A DNA stretch of 15,341 nucleotides from Monoraphidium neglectum (lineage: Eukaryota > Chlorophyta > Chlorophyceae > Sphaeropleales > Selenastraceae), in contig NW_014012745.1 in NCBI RefSeq assembly GCF_000611645.1, positions 4,670 to 20,010 on the forward strand. The letters are read 5' to 3'. A model generated the notes under the pieces. The model searched no databases and was not told the origin of the DNA. It saw nothing but the letters and a program-made list of their open reading frames with translations. A program made the translations under genes and the position numbers. How positions within the stretch are numbered: position 1 is the stretch's first letter; the number at the start of each line of letters is the position of its first letter. This document shows, one piece after another, positions 8,802 to 15,341 of this stretch.

Positions 8802-9794
8802 CGTCCCATCCCCCTAGAGCCCTTTGAGCACTGGTTCTACATCCACGAGTGGGCGCCGCTGATCATCTTCTTCGGCACGTACCTGGGCATCGTGCGGAAC
8901 AAGAAAATCGCCCACGTCGCGCGCTACCACATCATGATGGTGGGTGGAGGGGGCCAGGGAGGCAGGGATGGCTAGCTGACTACGCGTGAATGCGTGTGTG
9001 TGTGTGTGTGTGTGTGTCTGTGTCTGTGTCTGTGCAGGGGAGAGAAAGAGGGCGAGACACAGAGCACGCATCCACAGACAATGGGGGTTGGGCGCCTTTT
9101 CGACGGCTCCCAACTGCCCTCTGCTGGGAAATCGCTGCCTGCTTCGCCTCGCCGCGCCCGCCCACCACCTGTCCCCCTCCCCCCCTCAACAAATTCAACG
9201 CCCCTCCATCAGGGCATCATGCTGGACATTGTGGCGATGATCCTCATCGTGGTGGAGGAGAACCTGCCCTTCGGCATCCTGTGGTCCCCCTGGTCAGACC
9301 TCTTCTACGCCCTCATGTTCTGGTTCGTCTTCCTCCTGGTCATCTACTGCCTCTTCTTCTGCTTCATGTGAGGGCGCCGCGCGCGGGTTTTGGGGGGGGG
9401 GGACGCGGCCGGGCAGTGGCCAAGGGGCCGGATGCAGGGGCTAGCTGGACGCCAGCCGGCCGCTCTCGCTGTGTTGGGCTCGCGGATGGACGGCTTTGTT
9501 GATCAAAGCTGAGGTCTGTGGTGCAACCTTGTCTGCTAAGGACTCGGTCGTTGCAGCAGAGGCCCGATACGTGCGCATTGCAGCGCGGACACATGCGATC
9601 ACGCGCGCGCTTGCGCAAACGCGCACAGGTGCGTGCATACTCGGTCACATGCAAACGTGTTGCCGGACAAACATTGACGCCCACATGCAAACATTCACAA
9701 CAATCAAACTTGCAGGGGCTGGTACTGCGAGATCCCCCTCATATCCGAGGGTGTCTACATCCAGATCGAGCAGGCTGAGTCCATGGGCGCGTGA
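7288..9794 (+). CDS. TIC20: TIC20-type plastid inner-envelope translocon protein, seven exons
   Basis: Four-helix membrane protein of the plastid inner envelope, a channel-forming or core subunit of the TIC import machinery in the known family. Exons: 7288-7381, 7455-7558, 7806-7968, 8383-8511, 8818-8939, 9213-9367, 9716-9794; 846 nt, 281 aa, all GT-AG with matching phases. The N-terminal 95 or so residues are basic and Ser/Gln/Arg-rich, consistent with a transit peptide, then a charged segment KKDDDEEDDELKKDWKFGR. Helices: about 124-141 (KLCCAILYMLPW), 172-190 (LIIFFGTYLGIVRN), 205-225 (GIMLDIVAMILIVVEENLPF) and 232-255 (FYALMFWFVFLLVIYCLFF). The segment YLGIVRNKKIAHVARYHIMMGIMLDI has the family pattern of a helix, an arginine-asparagine turn and the next helix. 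The tail, ISEGVYIQIEQAESMGA, resembles the usual C-terminal end. The first two exons are the least certain: an ATG at 7593 that reads straight into exon 3 would give 286 aa with a less transit-like start. Confidence 0.83.
8512..8817 (+). other. TIC20 intron 4 with (CA)n tract
   Basis: This 306-bp intron has a consensus donor (G|GTGAGT) and an acceptor CCCCCTAG. It joins YFT to EPFEHWFY in phase 1. The 3' third is CA-rich and ends in the pure (CA)18 run next to the acceptor. Confidence 0.85.
8764..8799 (+). repeat. (CA)18 microsatellite in TIC20 intron 4
   Basis: Pure CA dinucleotide run of 36 nt, ending 18 nt before exon 5 begins. It is preceded by about 90 nt of imperfect CA-rich sequence. 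It is complementary to the (GT)n run in the next intron. Confidence 0.97.
8940..9212 (+). other. TIC20 intron 5 with (GT)n tract
   Basis: This 273-bp intron has donor ATG|GTGGGT and acceptor CCTCCATCAG. It joins HIMM to GIMLDI in phase 0. It contains the (GT)12 run and a following (TCTGTG)n-like stretch. Confidence 0.85.
8994..9035 (+). repeat. (GT)12 plus (CTGTGT)n tract in TIC20 intron 5
   Basis: Twelve GT units (8994-9017) followed by three CTGTGT-like units. It begins 54 nt after exon 5 ends. Confidence 0.95.
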
Positions 9795-10565
9795 GGGGGC
9801 GGCGGCGGGCTCAGGGCAGAGAACGGCAGAGCCATGCGGCTGGCAGGCCGCCCCTGTGCACGAAAGTGCGGGTGCGTAAGACCCTGGTCGCTGGGTCATT
9901 GCCAAGGGCGCTGTGGGCCGGGCCTGGGACGGGCCCAGAGCTTCTTGGCGCCGCACTAAAAGCAGCGCCGCGCTCGCATCTGGGCGGCTGGTGGGTTGAT
10001 TGCGGCACATCACGGGCAGCGGCTCTTTGCCGCAGTTTGTCCCCCCCGCAGCAGCAGCAGCCGCGGCCGCAGCAAGAACAGCAGCGAGCCGCGGCTTGAC
10101 GACGGACTCAGCACAACTGCGGCGGCGGCGCACTCATCCCCATCTGACATCCGAAGGGTTGCATGGAACCGCCCCGCGTTGTTGCACTTCTATTTTCATG
10201 ATGTCATTAGATCTATTTTACAGCAGACCGCGCCTGTGTGATGTGGTTCACACGTCTGTGTTACCCTCGTCCAAATCACCAGGGTGATCCTAATCCTCAG
10301 GCGCAAAGGAACGATGCGCAGCGCCAACCCAGTATCTGGCTGCCGAGCGGGTTGAGGCTCTTGCACGGTTTTGAACAGCGCACTGCACAGTATTGGACAG
10401 TGATGCAGCCGACCGCTGACCCTGGGACGCACAGTGTCAGCTAAACAAGCGCCGCACACGGGAGAAAGCGGTGCCTACTAAAATTTAGTAAATCCTCGGC
10501 TCGAGCAAATTGGACGCCTGACACCTCCGTATGCTGACATCGGCGAATACACGATCAGGTCAACT
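9795..10565. other. Convergent 3' flanks of TIC20 and WrbA genes
   Basis: This 771-bp stretch lies between the TIC20 stop (plus strand) and the WrbA-type stop (minus strand). It contains a CAG-rich patch near 10050-10090 and a relatively AT-rich patch at about 10185-10225. Open frames here are short and overlap in several frames without family resemblance. It probably holds both 3' UTRs. No convincing polyadenylation signal was found. Confidence 0.55.
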
Positions 10566-13002
10566 TCACGCCGTGAGCTTCTTGGTGACTTGCGCCAGCT
10601 GCTTGCCCTGAGCAACACGGACGCAGCAAGGTGGTGCACACCAGCAGTGTTGGGGCCAGACGTTGCGTCGGTGTGAGGCAGCTTGTGCGTGCAAACCTTG
10701 TTGACGTTGCGCGCCAAAGTCGTCCCTGGTATGTCCAGGAGGGGCGGCCGCACCACAAAGCACTCCCCTACCCCTGCCTCGGCCGCGCGCCCGCACGCAC
10801 CTGGTGGGTCGCGAAGGCGAGCTCGATCTCCGAGGGCTGGCGGGAGCCGTCGGCGCCCGCCAGCGTGCTGGCACCCCAGGGGGCGCCGCCCTTTGTGGAT
10901 GAGGGGCGAGGTGCGCGATTGAGGTGAGCACGCACGCACGCACGCACGCACACACATGCGTTGCTGGGACTGCAGTGACAAAAGGTGGAAGCTGCTGTCG
11001 AAGACGGCAAGCCGGAGGCATGCTAGCCGGCCACACAAGCACACAACTCAATAAGTTCACTGCAAGGTGCAGGCATACACGCTAGACTAGACGAATCCGC
11101 TAATGACTGCTGTCATGATGTAGCCAGTCATACCTTAACAGTGTTTGTGTCGAACATCGCGGCGCCAAAGCTGTACCCGGGCGGCACAAAGATCATCCCG
11201 TGGTGCGCCAGCTGTGGGGGTATGCAGGAGATCCACGGTGAGATGGCGTTTTGGAAGGCTGTGGTTTGGTGGTGCCTTCATACCAACAGGTTATGCACAT
11301 GCAGGGGGTGCCTGTCCGGGACACCTGGCAGGCACGCCGTTCTGATGACAAAAACTAGGCAGCAGATCCTGCAAGCTTGAGCACGCGCTTGCACCATGAG
11401 AATGCAGCAGGCAAGCAACGATTTACAGCTGTAGCTGCCCTCCGCTGCACACGTGCAAGCCAGGCAGGCAGGCAGGCAGGCAGACAGGCAGGCACGCAGG
11501 CAGGCAGGCCTGCACACCTGTGTCACGGCCGTCATGATCGTGGTCTCGATCCCTCCCCCCTGGGTGGCCACAGACGTGAACAGCCCGGCAGGCTTGCCCA
11601 CCAGCGCCCCATTCTGCCAGCTGCGGGGCGTGAGGCAGGGGGCGATTCATCAGGGAACGGATGGTGTGCGAGCGCTCAAGCGTTGGCGTCAAGTGGTGAG
11701 GTGCTCGGCCGACCTCGAGGCATTCTGCCGGTCATGTACCGCGTTCGGACACCCCTCCACCGCGCTGCGCGACGGCGACTCACTGGCTGCCAGTCGCATC
11801 AAAGAAGGCCTGGCGGGGCCCCAGCCGGTAGGGTGCAAATGGGCGGTGTGAGGAGTAAGCACAGCAACAGTGAGACAACTCCGTAGGGCGTTTCTACCAC
11901 GTGGAGGCAGCTGCTGGGGTGCTGCGCACCATGCCTGCCATCCGCAGGCAAGCGGCCAACACCACAGCGCTCCGCCTTCCAAGCCACCATCATGGCCGGC
12001 GCGGCCGCACCTTCATCTGCGCGCACATGAGGCCAAACCTCGTGGGGAACCCAAACATGAAGGCGTCGGCCTGCAGGGGGGGCAAGAAAGCAGCAGGCCC
12101 ACTGTGACAGTCCGAGCACCGCCGCCTGCAGTAGGCTCCTCACCTATCACCACCAATGCCCGACTGCGCCCGCTGATGAGCGCCGAAAGCAAAGACGCAC
12201 CAGCAGTGGCGCGGCTGTTGGCGGAGGCAGGGTCGGGCCGTTGCGGGCCGCAAAGCAAGCGCGCGCGGCGGGCACGCACCTGGTTGATGATGTGGGGGTC
12301 GATGATGGGGACGTCCACTGGCTTGGGGGGTGCGTGCATCTTGCCCAGCACTTCGACCGGCAGGGTCTCCGCCACCTGGCACATGCATTTGCAGGTGCGG
12401 GCACATGCTTTCCAGGGGTGTTGCTTGTTTGGGCGCCGGGGCGGGCGTGACTCACGCCTGCAACCAACGGTTGCGTTGGGCTGGTGGGGTGGTCGGTGGC
12501 TGTGGCTGTCACCTCGCTACTTACGCCCGCGTGCAGATGTCTCGACGCAGACAATCCAACTCCGTTTGGCGGCTCCTGACTGCTGCTCGCTCCACCTCCC
12601 TGTGGTGTCAAAAATAAGCTTGTCCTCCAAAACCTTCGAGATGCTGTGTACTCCCCTTCGATTGACAGCAGGGATATTTACCTGGTACAGGACGCCTTCC
12701 ATGCCCTCGACTGAGTCAATGCCCTCCTTGGCGGCGCGCGCCAGCGCTTGCACGTGGCCGTACATAGAGTAGTAGATAATGAACACCTGCTGGCATGGCA
12801 ATGCGTGGTCAGTCACCGCCGGGCGGCGTCCTCAGCAATGCAGTTGGCAGGAGGCAGCAGCCTCCTGGTTGCCTGTCATCCGTAAACAGGGCTTCAGATG
12901 ACTGACATGCAAGGCACTGGAACAGGTTACGCCAGAGCTGGAGTTACGGTACATGATCACTTCAAACCACCCAAGCCGCCGCACCTTTTTGTTTCCGGCC
13001 AT
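10566..13002 (-). CDS. WrbA/FQR1-type NAD(P)H:quinone oxidoreductase, nine exons
   Basis: FMN-dependent flavodoxin-fold enzyme that reduces quinones by two electrons using NAD(P)H, usually soluble and linked to quinone detoxification. Exons in transcription order: 13002-12985, 12786-12682, 12375-12280, 12070-12011, 11809-11784, 11620-11518, 11211-11134, 10890-10801, 10607-10566; 618 nt, 205 aa, the normal family length. All introns are GT-AG and phases agree. Motifs: [12 protein letters not shown] (7-18), the FMN phosphate loop; [21 protein letters not shown] (80-86); [54 protein letters not shown]...[12 protein letters not shown]; and the closing helix [13 protein letters not shown]. The start MAGNKK lies on an 18-nt coding exon and matches the short N-terminus of plant and algal FQR1 proteins, so no organelle targeting signal is seen. 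Exon 5 is only 26 nt. Confidence 0.95.
10928..10956 (+). repeat. (GCAC)n tract in the last-but-one WrbA intron
   Basis: Tetranucleotide tract of about six GCAC units ending in CACACA, within the intron 10891-11133 of the WrbA-type gene, near its 3' end on the coding strand. Confidence 0.9.
11457..11509 (+). repeat. (GGCA)n tetranucleotide repeat in WrbA intron
   Basis: Roughly thirteen GGCA units with single-base variants, in the 306-bp intron 11212-11517. On the coding strand it reads as CTGC/TGCC units just after the donor site CAG|GTGTGC. Confidence 0.93.
11784..11809 (-). other. 26-nt micro-exon of the WrbA-type gene
   Basis: It encodes AFFDATGS plus two bases of a split codon completed as His by the next exon. 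The acceptor is CCCCGCCAG and the donor is CA|GTGAGT. The residues match the conserved family segment that follows GFPTRFG, so the exon is needed to restore the protein. Confidence 0.88.
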
Positions 13003-13644
13003 CTGAGCGGTTTGGGCCAGCGGGTGACGGAGGCGAGTGAGGAGGCGAGGCAGGTTGAGGTTGCACACGGGAGCAGGGAGCGTGGCGCATGCAGGCAGTA
13101 GCAGGTTTGTGATCAGATGGTGGCTCTCTGTTGACCATGGTGGGAAGCGCAAGACACATTCCGCTTGGCCTGCAGCAGGGCTCCCGCAACCGACCGCTAA
13201 GGGGGCAGTGGCGATCTGATATGTCCAATCGAGGGATCAAACGGCGCACTATCGTAAGGAGGTGATTTAATCTTACGTTTTATGTGGTCTTGAGCGAGGG
13301 TTGCTGTTCCGCGAGGAGCTGGCCGCGGTGTGTCGAGGTTGGCGGTGTGTTTCGTGAGGTGCAGGCGCCGTGGCCTTTGCCCATGTTTTCTCGTTTGGGT
13401 TGCAGTATGAGCGAGGCACAGAGCCTGTGAAAGTGCAGCGCAAGTTGGCGGTCTGACCGTGCAACTGCGAGTGTGCCACGCCACACAGTCGTCACGCAAC
13501 GCCCAGCCACTTACATACCAGGTTGAGAGACTGAGCAGACAGGACTGCTGAATGAAAATGCAAGATTGAATGTGTGTGAGTCCAGTGTGTGGATTCGGCA
13601 CCGGGGTCTGCAACTGCATGTAGATCACGTACGCCAATGTGTTT
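13003..13644. other. 5' flank of WrbA gene / 3' flank of unknown gene
   Basis: This 642-bp stretch lies upstream of the WrbA-type start codon and downstream of the unknown minus-strand gene. Short open frames occur on both strands but none resembles a protein family. A small AT-rich patch at about 13215-13285 is the most promoter-like composition. The region probably contains the WrbA 5' UTR and promoter and the 3' UTR of the upstream gene. Confidence 0.5.
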
Positions 13645-14069
13645 CTAGCGGCTGGCAAAGCTGCGCACGCTGCTCAAAAAGTGGGTCAAGGCCTGGGTCG
13701 AGGCCGCGCGCAAATAGGCCGCTGCCACCTTCTGCACCCGTGCTGTTGCCGATTCGCAGCCGCGGCGGTCCAACTGCCTGCTAGTCCCCAAAGCAGCACG
13801 AGCGCCACGGCAGAGCGCGCCCCGCTGCAGTTGGCTGCGCTGTCGTCGTGGCACATTTCTTTTGGGGGAGAGGCTGATACACTGCCGGCAGCCGGCAGGA
13901 TCTCATACTTGAGTGCATGGCAAATCAGGCTCTCTACGGTCAAGACACTGCGGGTGTGTTCATTGGGGCCGAGCTCGCCGACCATATGGCCGGCGGACGG
14001 AACCATCGCATGCTCGGCTGCAAGCTCGGCGCGACCCCCAGTGCCGCTTTCAATCAGCAGTGCGGCCAT
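13645..14069 (-). CDS. Unrecognised protein, at least two exons
   Basis: Two pieces read like protein and join in phase. Exon A runs 14069-13909 (MAALLIESGTGGRAELAAEH onward to SLICHALK) and exon B 13777-13645 (QLDRRGCESATARVQKVAAA onward to FLSSVRSFASR, stop). The 131-bp intron has donor AA|GTATGA and acceptor CTAGCAG. The product from this ATG would be 97 aa, mostly helical, with no clear membrane segment or targeting signal. The ATG sits in a good context (ACCATGG). The same frame is also protein-like upstream (LLGRELPCEALLRAT) and is preceded by a pyrimidine-rich stretch that could be an acceptor, so a further 5' exon is possible. I do not recognise the family. The opposite strand also has an open frame here, so the strand call is not certain. 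Confidence 0.42.
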
Positions 14070-14927
14070 GGTGGCGCGGAGGAGGGCCTCGCAGGGCAGC
14101 TCACGGCCGAGCAGGAAGGGCGTGGTAGGAAGGGCAGGAACATCATGTTCACATCATATTATCCCTAGCCATGCCGCGAAACTTTCCACCATTGCGCACA
14201 TAACGAGTCTTTCCACTCGTGTCGCACGACGGACGACTGCTGTCAAGATTATGCCGGAACCACCGAACCACTGCAACTCGATAGCTTACAATAATAGGTA
14301 CGCTATGTATTACCGTATCAAGCGTCAGCTGTGCTCGGGTGCGGCTCACGGGACAACAAGAAACTAACCAAAAGCGATATTACGGTAAGTGACCGTACTG
14401 ATGGGCCCGGCGCGACAAATGAAGCTCTTGTTCATATATCCATCACAAGCCCGCAAGCCCAATCCAGATCACGGGGCGTAATCAGCGTGATCCGGCAACG
14501 CTCGCGCTCGGATAGTGCCATGATCACGTGGGCAGCGGGCGCGCTATTAGGTACGCAATGGCAGCGGGCGCTGGTGCCCCTGGCTTCAAGCGGCCGGCTG
14601 GCATTCCGCAACGCACTGTGTGCGGCCAACAGTGTGCAGCCACATGTAGGAGCTGCCTTGCAGGCACGCGCGCCGAACGGTGTGCGGCTGACCCACACCG
14701 AGAGGACCGTGTCAGCTGCAGATAGGTGCGCAATGACACAAAGCCACGGGTCTGTCACCGCACGATGCCAGCTCGCATCTTGGCCAGGGGCAACGCGATT
14801 GCGGGGCAGTGCCGCCGGCAGGGCAGTGCCGCAACCGGACATCATCAACGCAGCCGCATAATCAATTGCGCCAAACAGCCCGCAGTACCACGCCACATGA
14901 CATCTCCCACATTGATCTGGCCAAGGA
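14070..14927. other. Divergent intergenic region before the NDH2 exon
   Basis: It lies between the putative unknown minus-strand gene and the NDH2-like exon. The segment at about 14140-14390 is markedly more AT-rich than the coding DNA, as expected for a promoter. A long plus-strand open frame (14331-14861) has a basic, acid-poor part (RALVPLASSGRLAFRNALC) that could resemble an organelle presequence. I could not join it in phase to the exon at 14928, so it is not called as coding. Confidence 0.4.
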
Positions 14928-15056
14928 ATGCCCCCCGCCTCCCACCCGACCAGCATCCCCTTGCGCACGGGGCGGCCACGCCTGGTGATCCTCGGCACGG
15001 GCTGGGCCGCGGCGCGGTTGGCTCGCGACATCGACCCAAAGTTGTATGACATCACA
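14928..15056 (+). CDS. Type II NAD(P)H dehydrogenase, N-terminal exon (partial)
   Basis: This exon encodes 43 residues from an ATG at 14928: a Pro/Ser-rich lead, then PRLVILGTGWAAARLARDID and PKLYDIT. It ends in phase 0 at a consensus donor (ACA|GTAAGT). The segment is the first beta-alpha-beta unit of the FAD-binding Rossmann fold (GxGxxxA) in the alternative, non-proton-pumping NADH dehydrogenases (NDA/NDB/NDH-2), which pass electrons from NAD(P)H to quinone. In that family the next residues are the segment beginning VISPRN, expected in a following exon. That exon is not seen in the remaining 285 bases. The upstream frame has a TGA four codons before the ATG. The lead is short and lacks a clear presequence, so this may be an internal exon, a truncated copy, or the first exon of a variant. 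Confidence 0.7.
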
Positions 15057-15070
15057 GTAAGTTGATTCAT

Positions 15071-15088
15071 GTGTGTGTGTGTGTGTGT
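15071..15088 (+). repeat. Short (GT)9 run after the NDH2 exon
   Basis: Nine GT units just 14 nt after the donor site, of the same kind as the intronic tracts of the tRNase Z and TIC20 genes. Confidence 0.92.
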
Positions 15089-15232
15089 TTGTGCTGGGGG
15101 GCATGAGGTGGGAGAGCGCGAGGTGGCAGGGATGCCGCAAGGCCTGGGGTTGCAAGCGAGGGGGTGGGGCACAAATTGTCACACCTGCAGCCAACGCGGC
15201 GCGAAGGACCACGGCGGGCGCACAGAACATGG

Positions 15233-15341
15233 TGAGACGATTGAGAGCGGCTGCCCAAGGTTTGGCCCCTGCATGTGGCGCGGCTTCCCACTCAAGCCGC
15301 AGCGTCGCCGCTCGTTTTTCCTCGACAATGCCCCCCGCCGC
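15233..15341 (+). CDS. Possible mitochondrial presequence exon, runs off window
   Basis: An ATG at 15233 opens a frame reading MVRRLRAAAQGLAPACGAAS, then HSSRSVAARFSSTMPPAA, still open at the window edge. It has many Arg, Ser and Ala and no acidic residue. It has an RFSS-like presequence-cleavage region, typical of mitochondrial targeting peptides. It then reaches MPPA, the same four residues (and the same twelve bases) that begin the NDH2-like exon at 14928. This suggests the true first exon of an NDH2 gene, with 14928-15056 an upstream partial copy. It could also be a chance frame inside an intron. The bases around the ATG (ATG|GTGAGA) also look like a splice donor, which is a competing reading. 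Confidence 0.35.

Larger units (their letters stand above)
15057..15341 (+). other. Start of an intron or intergenic stretch with (TG)n
   Basis: It begins with the GTAAGT donor of the NDH2-like exon, followed by a TG run at 15071-15088, G-rich sequence, and a possible acceptor CACACCTGCAG near 15194. It also contains the open frame listed at 15233-15341. It continues off the window. Confidence 0.55.

Noticed and set aside
11457..11509. CRISPR-like array from the regular GGCA units
   Set aside because: It is a simple tetranucleotide tandem repeat with no spacers, inside a spliceosomal intron.
8512..12681. Several introns with identical lengths (three of 306 bp, and three of 201 bp in the window) as a sign of a mobile intron family
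   Set aside because: The sequences of these introns share nothing beyond splice sites and simple repeats, so the equal lengths look like coincidence.
13917..14168. An 83-aa plus-strand frame (MANQALYGQDTAGVFIGAEL onward)
   Set aside because: It reads fairly like protein but has no stop-flanking splice logic. It lies opposite a minus-strand frame that splices in phase to a second protein-like exon. Kept as the competing hypothesis only.
14432..15172. A 246-aa minus-strand frame at the right end
   Set aside because: It is antisense to the NDH2 FAD-binding exon and contains a His/Thr run from the TG repeat. A stretch reading ITLITPRDL looks NDH2-like but is on the wrong strand and isolated.

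Overview
The window looks like nuclear DNA of a green alga (chlorophyte; Trebouxiophyceae or a related group is an inference). The reasons are: very GC-rich coding sequence with Ala/Gly/Arg-rich proteins; many short GT-AG introns (about 70-440 bp) whose sense strands carry dinucleotide and tetranucleotide repeats; long CAG/CTG (polyQ) and Ser-rich tracts inside an exon; and a plastid protein-import gene (TIC20) next to ordinary eukaryotic housekeeping genes. I saw no bacterial operon structure, CRISPR array, tRNA, rRNA or transposase.

Layout. 1-1498: mostly the 3' flank of the first gene, plus one weak minus-strand candidate exon (490-594). 1499-7030 (minus): a six-exon long-form tRNase Z (ELAC2/TRZ type), about 1457 aa, with both half-domains and a very large low-complexity insert. 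7031-7287: a short head-to-head intergenic stretch. 7288-9794 (plus): a seven-exon TIC20-type plastid inner-envelope translocon subunit, about 281 aa. 9795-10565: convergent 3' flanks. 10566-13002 (minus): a nine-exon WrbA/FQR1-type NAD(P)H:quinone oxidoreductase, 205 aa. 13003-13644: its 5' flank. 13645-14069 (minus): an unrecognised two-exon gene of at least 97 aa. 14070-14927: divergent intergenic DNA. 14928-15056 (plus): a coding exon with the N-terminal FAD-binding fold of a type II NAD(P)H dehydrogenase (NDA/NDB type). 15233-15341 (plus): an open frame that reads like a mitochondrial presequence and runs off the window.

Exon boundaries were derived by hand from splice sites, reading phase and family alignment from memory. 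For tRNase Z, TIC20 and WrbA every internal junction is phase-consistent and the summed CDS is a multiple of three. The N-termini of tRNase Z and TIC20 are the least certain parts.

The genes are not a pathway. They are independent organelle-linked or redox housekeeping functions: tRNA 3' processing, plastid protein import, quinone reduction and mitochondrial or plastid NAD(P)H oxidation. The most unusual points are a polyQ run inside the tRNase Z catalytic half, complementary (CA)n and (GT)n tracts flanking one internal TIC20 exon, a possible partial duplication at the NDH2 locus, and the unknown small gene. I found no clear evidence of a new multi-gene system.
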